Below the pieces are notes generated by a model. That model saw nothing but the letters and a program-made list of their open reading frames with translations. It had not been told where the DNA came from and searched no databases. Positions 6,268-8,211 of a stretch of 8,211 nucleotides of DNA are shown piece by piece; positions within the stretch are counted from its first letter, which is position 1; each line of letters starts with the position of its first letter. The position numbers were made by a program, and so were the translations under genes. This stretch comes from Alphaproteobacteria bacterium (GTDB lineage Bacteria > Pseudomonadota > Alphaproteobacteria > UBA828). The DNA is taken from NCBI GenBank assembly GCA_029937205.1, contig JAPYQV010000103.1, positions 1 to 8,211 on the forward strand, written 5' to 3'.

Positions 6268-6762
6268 TCAGCCGGGCGCTCGAGCGACCGATCCACCCGC
6301 ATGCGCAAGCGCGCCCGGCGACAATTCCAACGCCAGAAAGCGATCCCGCGCGATCTCCGCCGGAAATATCAACGCGAATTCCTGGGCCGGGCGAAATCCA
6401 AAGCGTCCGAGATATTGTGCGGCGCCGATGGCCGCGACAGCGTCATGGCCGTGCGCCCGCGCGGCGTCCAGGCCGCTTGAGATAAGGCGGCTGCCGATGC
6501 CCAGTTTGCCATGGTCGGGATGTACGGCAATGGGGCCGAGAAGGAGCCCGGATGTGGCACCCGGAATCAGCAGCGGCCAAAATCGAATGGTGCCGACAAG
6601 ATTGCCGCTTCGCCGCGCGACAAAACAAAGCACCGCTGCTGCCGCAACGCCGTCGCGAAGCGCATAGGAGGGCCGGGTCCGGCGCGCCGTCCCGAAGGCG
6701 ATATCCAACAATGTTTCGATAGGGGGGCCGTCCGTCGGCCCTTCTGGGGCAATCTCAATCAT
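6268..6762 (-). CDS. GNAT-family N-acetyltransferase (YhbS-like)
   Basis: This is a 164-residue protein with the Gcn5-related acetyltransferase fold, which moves an acetyl group from acetyl-CoA to an amine on an unknown substrate. Motif A is seen as LLLGPIAVHPDHGKLGIGSRLI at about residues 73-94, comprising the beta-4 strand, the pyrophosphate-binding loop and the following helix. The later YLGRFGFRPA block resembles the YYxRFGF signature of YhbS-type proteins. In the usual Q/R-x-x-G-x-G loop the first residue appears to be glycine (GKLGIG), a mild departure that still keeps the key glycines. The ATG at 6762 has only a weak GAAAG-like site upstream, and no clear promoter was found in the 162-base gap before it. 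It is convergent with gmk and codirectional with rsmA. The substrate cannot be told from sequence. Confidence 0.82.
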   Translation of the reverse strand: MIEIAPEGPTDGPPIETLLDIAFGTARRTRPSYALRDGVAAAAVLCFVARRSGNLVGTIRFWPLLIPGATSGLLLGPIAVHPDHGKLGIGSRLISSGLDAARAHGHDAVAAIGAAQYLGRFGFRPAQEFALIFPAEIARDRFLALELSPGALAHAGGSVARAPG

Positions 6763-6924
6763 GACACGTTCTTTCAGCGGTGGAATATGGCGCGTGCGCG
6801 CCGCGGATCTCTCCGCTCGGCGCTAGGCCCGTCTGGGCTCCGAAGCGCGTCGTCGTCGCTGATTGGGGTGTGCCGTCATCACGGTGGTGGAAATACCGGC
6901 AAGTGCCGCCGCGGGCAAGCAAAA
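6763..6924. other. Gap between rsmA and the acetyltransferase gene
   Basis: This 162-base G+C-rich stretch shows no supported gene on either strand. It contains several short G+C-rich self-complementary patches, such as GGCCC/GGGCT near 6826-6839. No -35/-10 pair reading toward the acetyltransferase was found, and there is no T-tract terminator. Confidence 0.6.
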
Positions 6925-6934
6925 TTATTGCCCG
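6912..6934 (-). repeat. Inverted repeat spanning the rsmA stop codon
   Basis: CGGGCAA (6912-6918) and TTGCCCG (6928-6934) form a perfect 7-bp stem around a 9-base loop. The loop contains the rsmA TAA (6925-6927). On the minus strand no run of T follows, so it would be a weak or factor-assisted terminator, or an mRNA 3'-end stabiliser. Confidence 0.45.
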
Positions 6935-7779
6935 GGTGGCGCTTCATATTGCGCCAGGCCACGGGCGAGGGCACAGAAATGTTCAATATCCAATGTTTCG
7001 GCACGGGCCCGGGGGTCGACGTCATGGTCGATGAGATAGGGTTCGCTGTCGGCGACCAAGGTTTTCATAGCGGCCCGCATCATCTTACGCCGCTGTCCGA
7101 AAGCCGCAGCAGTCACACGCTCCAACGCCGCTTGTTCGGCGGGGTAAAGTGGCGCGCCGCGCGGGATGAGTTGCACCACGGCGGAGGTGACTTTCGGCGG
7201 TGGCGTAAACGCCTTGGCGTTGATGTCGAAGAGGCGCCGCGCCGCGCACCGCCACTGCGTCAAGACGGACAATCGGCCATAATGTTCCGTGCCCGGCGCC
7301 GCGGTGAGCCGCGCTGCCACCTCCTTTTGAAACATCAGGGTGAGGCTGACAAAACGCTCCGGCGCGCTGAGCCAGCCGAGCAGCAAGGCGGTGCCGATAT
7401 TGTAAGGCAGGTTGGCGACAATCTTCAGCGGGCCGTCGATATGCGCGCTTGCATCGATTTTGAGCGCATCGCCTTCGATGATTTTCAGGCGCGTCGGCCA
7501 AGCCCGGGCAAGTTCGTCCAGCGCCGCAATGCAGCGTCTGTCGCGTTCAATGGCGACGACGTGTTTGGCGCCGCTCGCCAATAGCGCGCGCGTCAGCCCA
7601 CCCGGACCGGGGCCGATTTCCAACACCGTCAGACCGTCAAGCGGCGCGGCGGCACGGGCAATTTTTGTGCACAGGTTGGAATCGAGGAGAAAATGCTGGC
7701 CGAGTGATTTCCGCGCGTTCAGGCCATGGCGTGCGATCGTCTCGGCAAGGCTGGCGAGTTCTACCCTGGAACTAGACAC
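6925..7779 (-). CDS. rsmA: 16S rRNA (adenine(1518)-N6/adenine(1519)-N6)-dimethyltransferase RsmA (KsgA)
   Basis: RsmA dimethylates the two adjacent adenines near the 3' end of 16S rRNA late in small-subunit assembly, using S-adenosylmethionine. Loss of it gives kasugamycin resistance in known species. From the GTG at 7779 the product is 284 residues, normal for the family. The opening RHGLNARKSLGQHFLLD (17-33) is diagnostic. The SAM-binding loop is EIGPGPGG (54-61), Glu78 in AIERD contacts the ribose, and Asp104 in EGDAL contacts the adenine. NLPYNI (123-128) is the catalytic motif IV. FQKEVAARL and the KVTSAVV segment follow. A frame open further upstream (to 7911) only reads through surA in another frame and is not used. 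The GTG start overlaps the surA stop by 8 bases with no clear Shine-Dalgarno sequence, which suggests translational coupling. Confidence 0.95.
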   Translation of the reverse strand: MSSSRVELASLAETIARHGLNARKSLGQHFLLDSNLCTKIARAAAPLDGLTVLEIGPGPGGLTRALLASGAKHVVAIERDRRCIAALDELARAWPTRLKIIEGDALKIDASAHIDGPLKIVANLPYNIGTALLLGWLSAPERFVSLTLMFQKEVAARLTAAPGTEHYGRLSVLTQWRCAARRLFDINAKAFTPPPKVTSAVVQLIPRGAPLYPAEQAALERVTAAAFGQRRKMMRAAMKTLVADSEPYLIDHDVDPRARAETLDIEHFCALARGLAQYEAPPGQ

Positions 7780-8211
7780 GAACGTCGACGAAAGCAGAGC
7801 GCCTGAGGTCGCGCAAATATCGCCGTGCCTGCAGTTCAAGGCGCCGATTTCCGATCGCCTGGCGCAGATCGGAGCGGCTCGGTAGCTCGATTGTCGCCTC
7901 GTCGCGCTCACAAATCATCAGGATTCTGAAGCCGCCGCCGAAGGGCAGGGGCGCACTCAACGCCATGGCGTCCAGTTGGCTAACCGCCTGACGTAAATCG
8001 AGCGGCATGTCGCCGAGGCTAAGTTCGCCGAGATCACCGGATTGCGGCGAAATGAAATCCGCACTCAGCCGAAGCATATCGGCGCAGCTCTCCGCTTCAG
8101 CATGCGCGCGGGCAATTTTTTCCTGCACAAGCTCTTGGTTGGCGGCAAAATCATCGATGATCAATTGCGCCAATTGGAGGCGGGTCTTCATCGGGTCGGC
8201 GGTCAATACGG
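7772..8211 (-). CDS. surA: SurA-type periplasmic peptidylprolyl isomerase, C-terminal part (runs off right edge)
   Basis: SurA escorts outer-membrane proteins across the periplasm and belongs to the parvulin family of prolyl isomerases. Only about the last 146 residues are in the window; the frame stays open to base 8211, so the start lies outside and this is a window cut, not a broken gene. The visible part includes most of a parvulin domain: a helical stretch with SADFISPQSGDLGELSLGDM, then AVSQLDAMALSAPLPFGGGFRILMICER, which matches the family pattern of a GDLG strand and a final FGxHIL strand. The tail RRLELQARRYLRDLRRSAFVDVRV is typical of alphaproteobacterial SurA. It lies just upstream of rsmA on the same strand, as expected for SurA. 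A general PpiC-type isomerase is the alternative. Confidence 0.85.
   Translation of the reverse strand, partial: VLTADPMKTRLQLAQLIIDDFAANQELVQEKIARAHAEAESCADMLRLSADFISPQSGDLGELSLGDMPLDLRQAVSQLDAMALSAPLPFGGGFRILMICERDEATIELPSRSDLRQAIGNRRLELQARRYLRDLRRSAFVDVRV

Noticed and set aside
6912..6934. Intrinsic terminator for rsmA
   Set aside because: The 7-bp stem is real but contains the stop codon in its loop and has no T-tract after it. It is listed only as a repeat.
6511..7584. 357-residue plus-strand open frame
   Set aside because: It lies antisense to the GNAT gene and rsmA, is very rich in Arg and Gly as shadow frames in G+C-rich DNA are, and shows no recognisable domain.
7780..7911. Upstream extension of rsmA to ATG 7911
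   Set aside because: The extension overlaps surA in another frame by more than 130 bases, is rich in Ser, Arg and Cys, and has no family match. GTG 7779 gives a normal-length RsmA.
1..8211. CRISPR arrays, tRNA or rRNA genes, insertion sequences, toxin-antitoxin or phage-defence genes
   Set aside because: No spaced repeat array, no tRNA cloverleaf, no transposase or terminal inverted repeats and no defence-type domains were seen. The window is nearly filled by housekeeping genes.

Overview
The window is an ordinary housekeeping stretch of a G+C-rich bacterial chromosome (about 60% G+C by eye). It most likely comes from an alphaproteobacterium. The evidence is the run fabD-fabG-acpP-fabF-mltG-yicC-gmk facing a convergent rsmA/surA block, a FabG with the TGATGGIG cofactor loop, and promoter-like boxes resembling the alphaproteobacterial CTTGAC consensus. 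Lineage is inferred from remembered gene order and protein character, not from a search.

Layout. Positions 1-123 are a short leader with two back-to-back promoter-like elements: one reads right toward fabD, the other reads left out of the window. They are followed by a perfect small hairpin just before the fabD ribosome binding site. Positions 124-3642 (+) carry type II fatty acid synthesis: fabD (malonyl-CoA:ACP transacylase), fabG (3-ketoacyl-ACP reductase), acpP (acyl carrier protein) and fabF (3-ketoacyl-ACP synthase II). A 235-base non-coding gap before acpP holds a good -10 box and small repeats, so acpP probably has its own promoter. Positions 3648-6249 (+) carry mltG (endolytic murein transglycosylase), yicC (YicC-family RNase) and gmk (guanylate kinase). 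They are tightly spaced or overlapping, so probably cotranscribed.

The remaining genes are on the minus strand and converge on gmk. They are a GNAT-family acetyltransferase (6268-6762), a 162-base gap with no gene, rsmA (16S rRNA dimethyladenosine transferase, 6925-7779) and the C-terminal part of surA (periplasmic parvulin chaperone), which runs off the right edge. The surA stop overlaps the rsmA start, so the pdxA gene often found between them is absent here.

Functionally, FabD loads malonyl groups onto AcpP, FabF condenses them with the growing chain and FabG reduces the product. MltG and SurA act in the cell envelope, Gmk makes GDP, and YicC and RsmA act on RNA. Five of the seven complete plus-strand genes and rsmA were checked for start codon, and five starts in all are non-ATG (GTG or TTG). 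I found no mobile element, CRISPR array, tRNA, rRNA or defence system, and nothing that looks like a new biological system. The observations worth a second look are small: the missing pdxA, the intergenic elements, a variant FabG motif and the extra GNAT gene.
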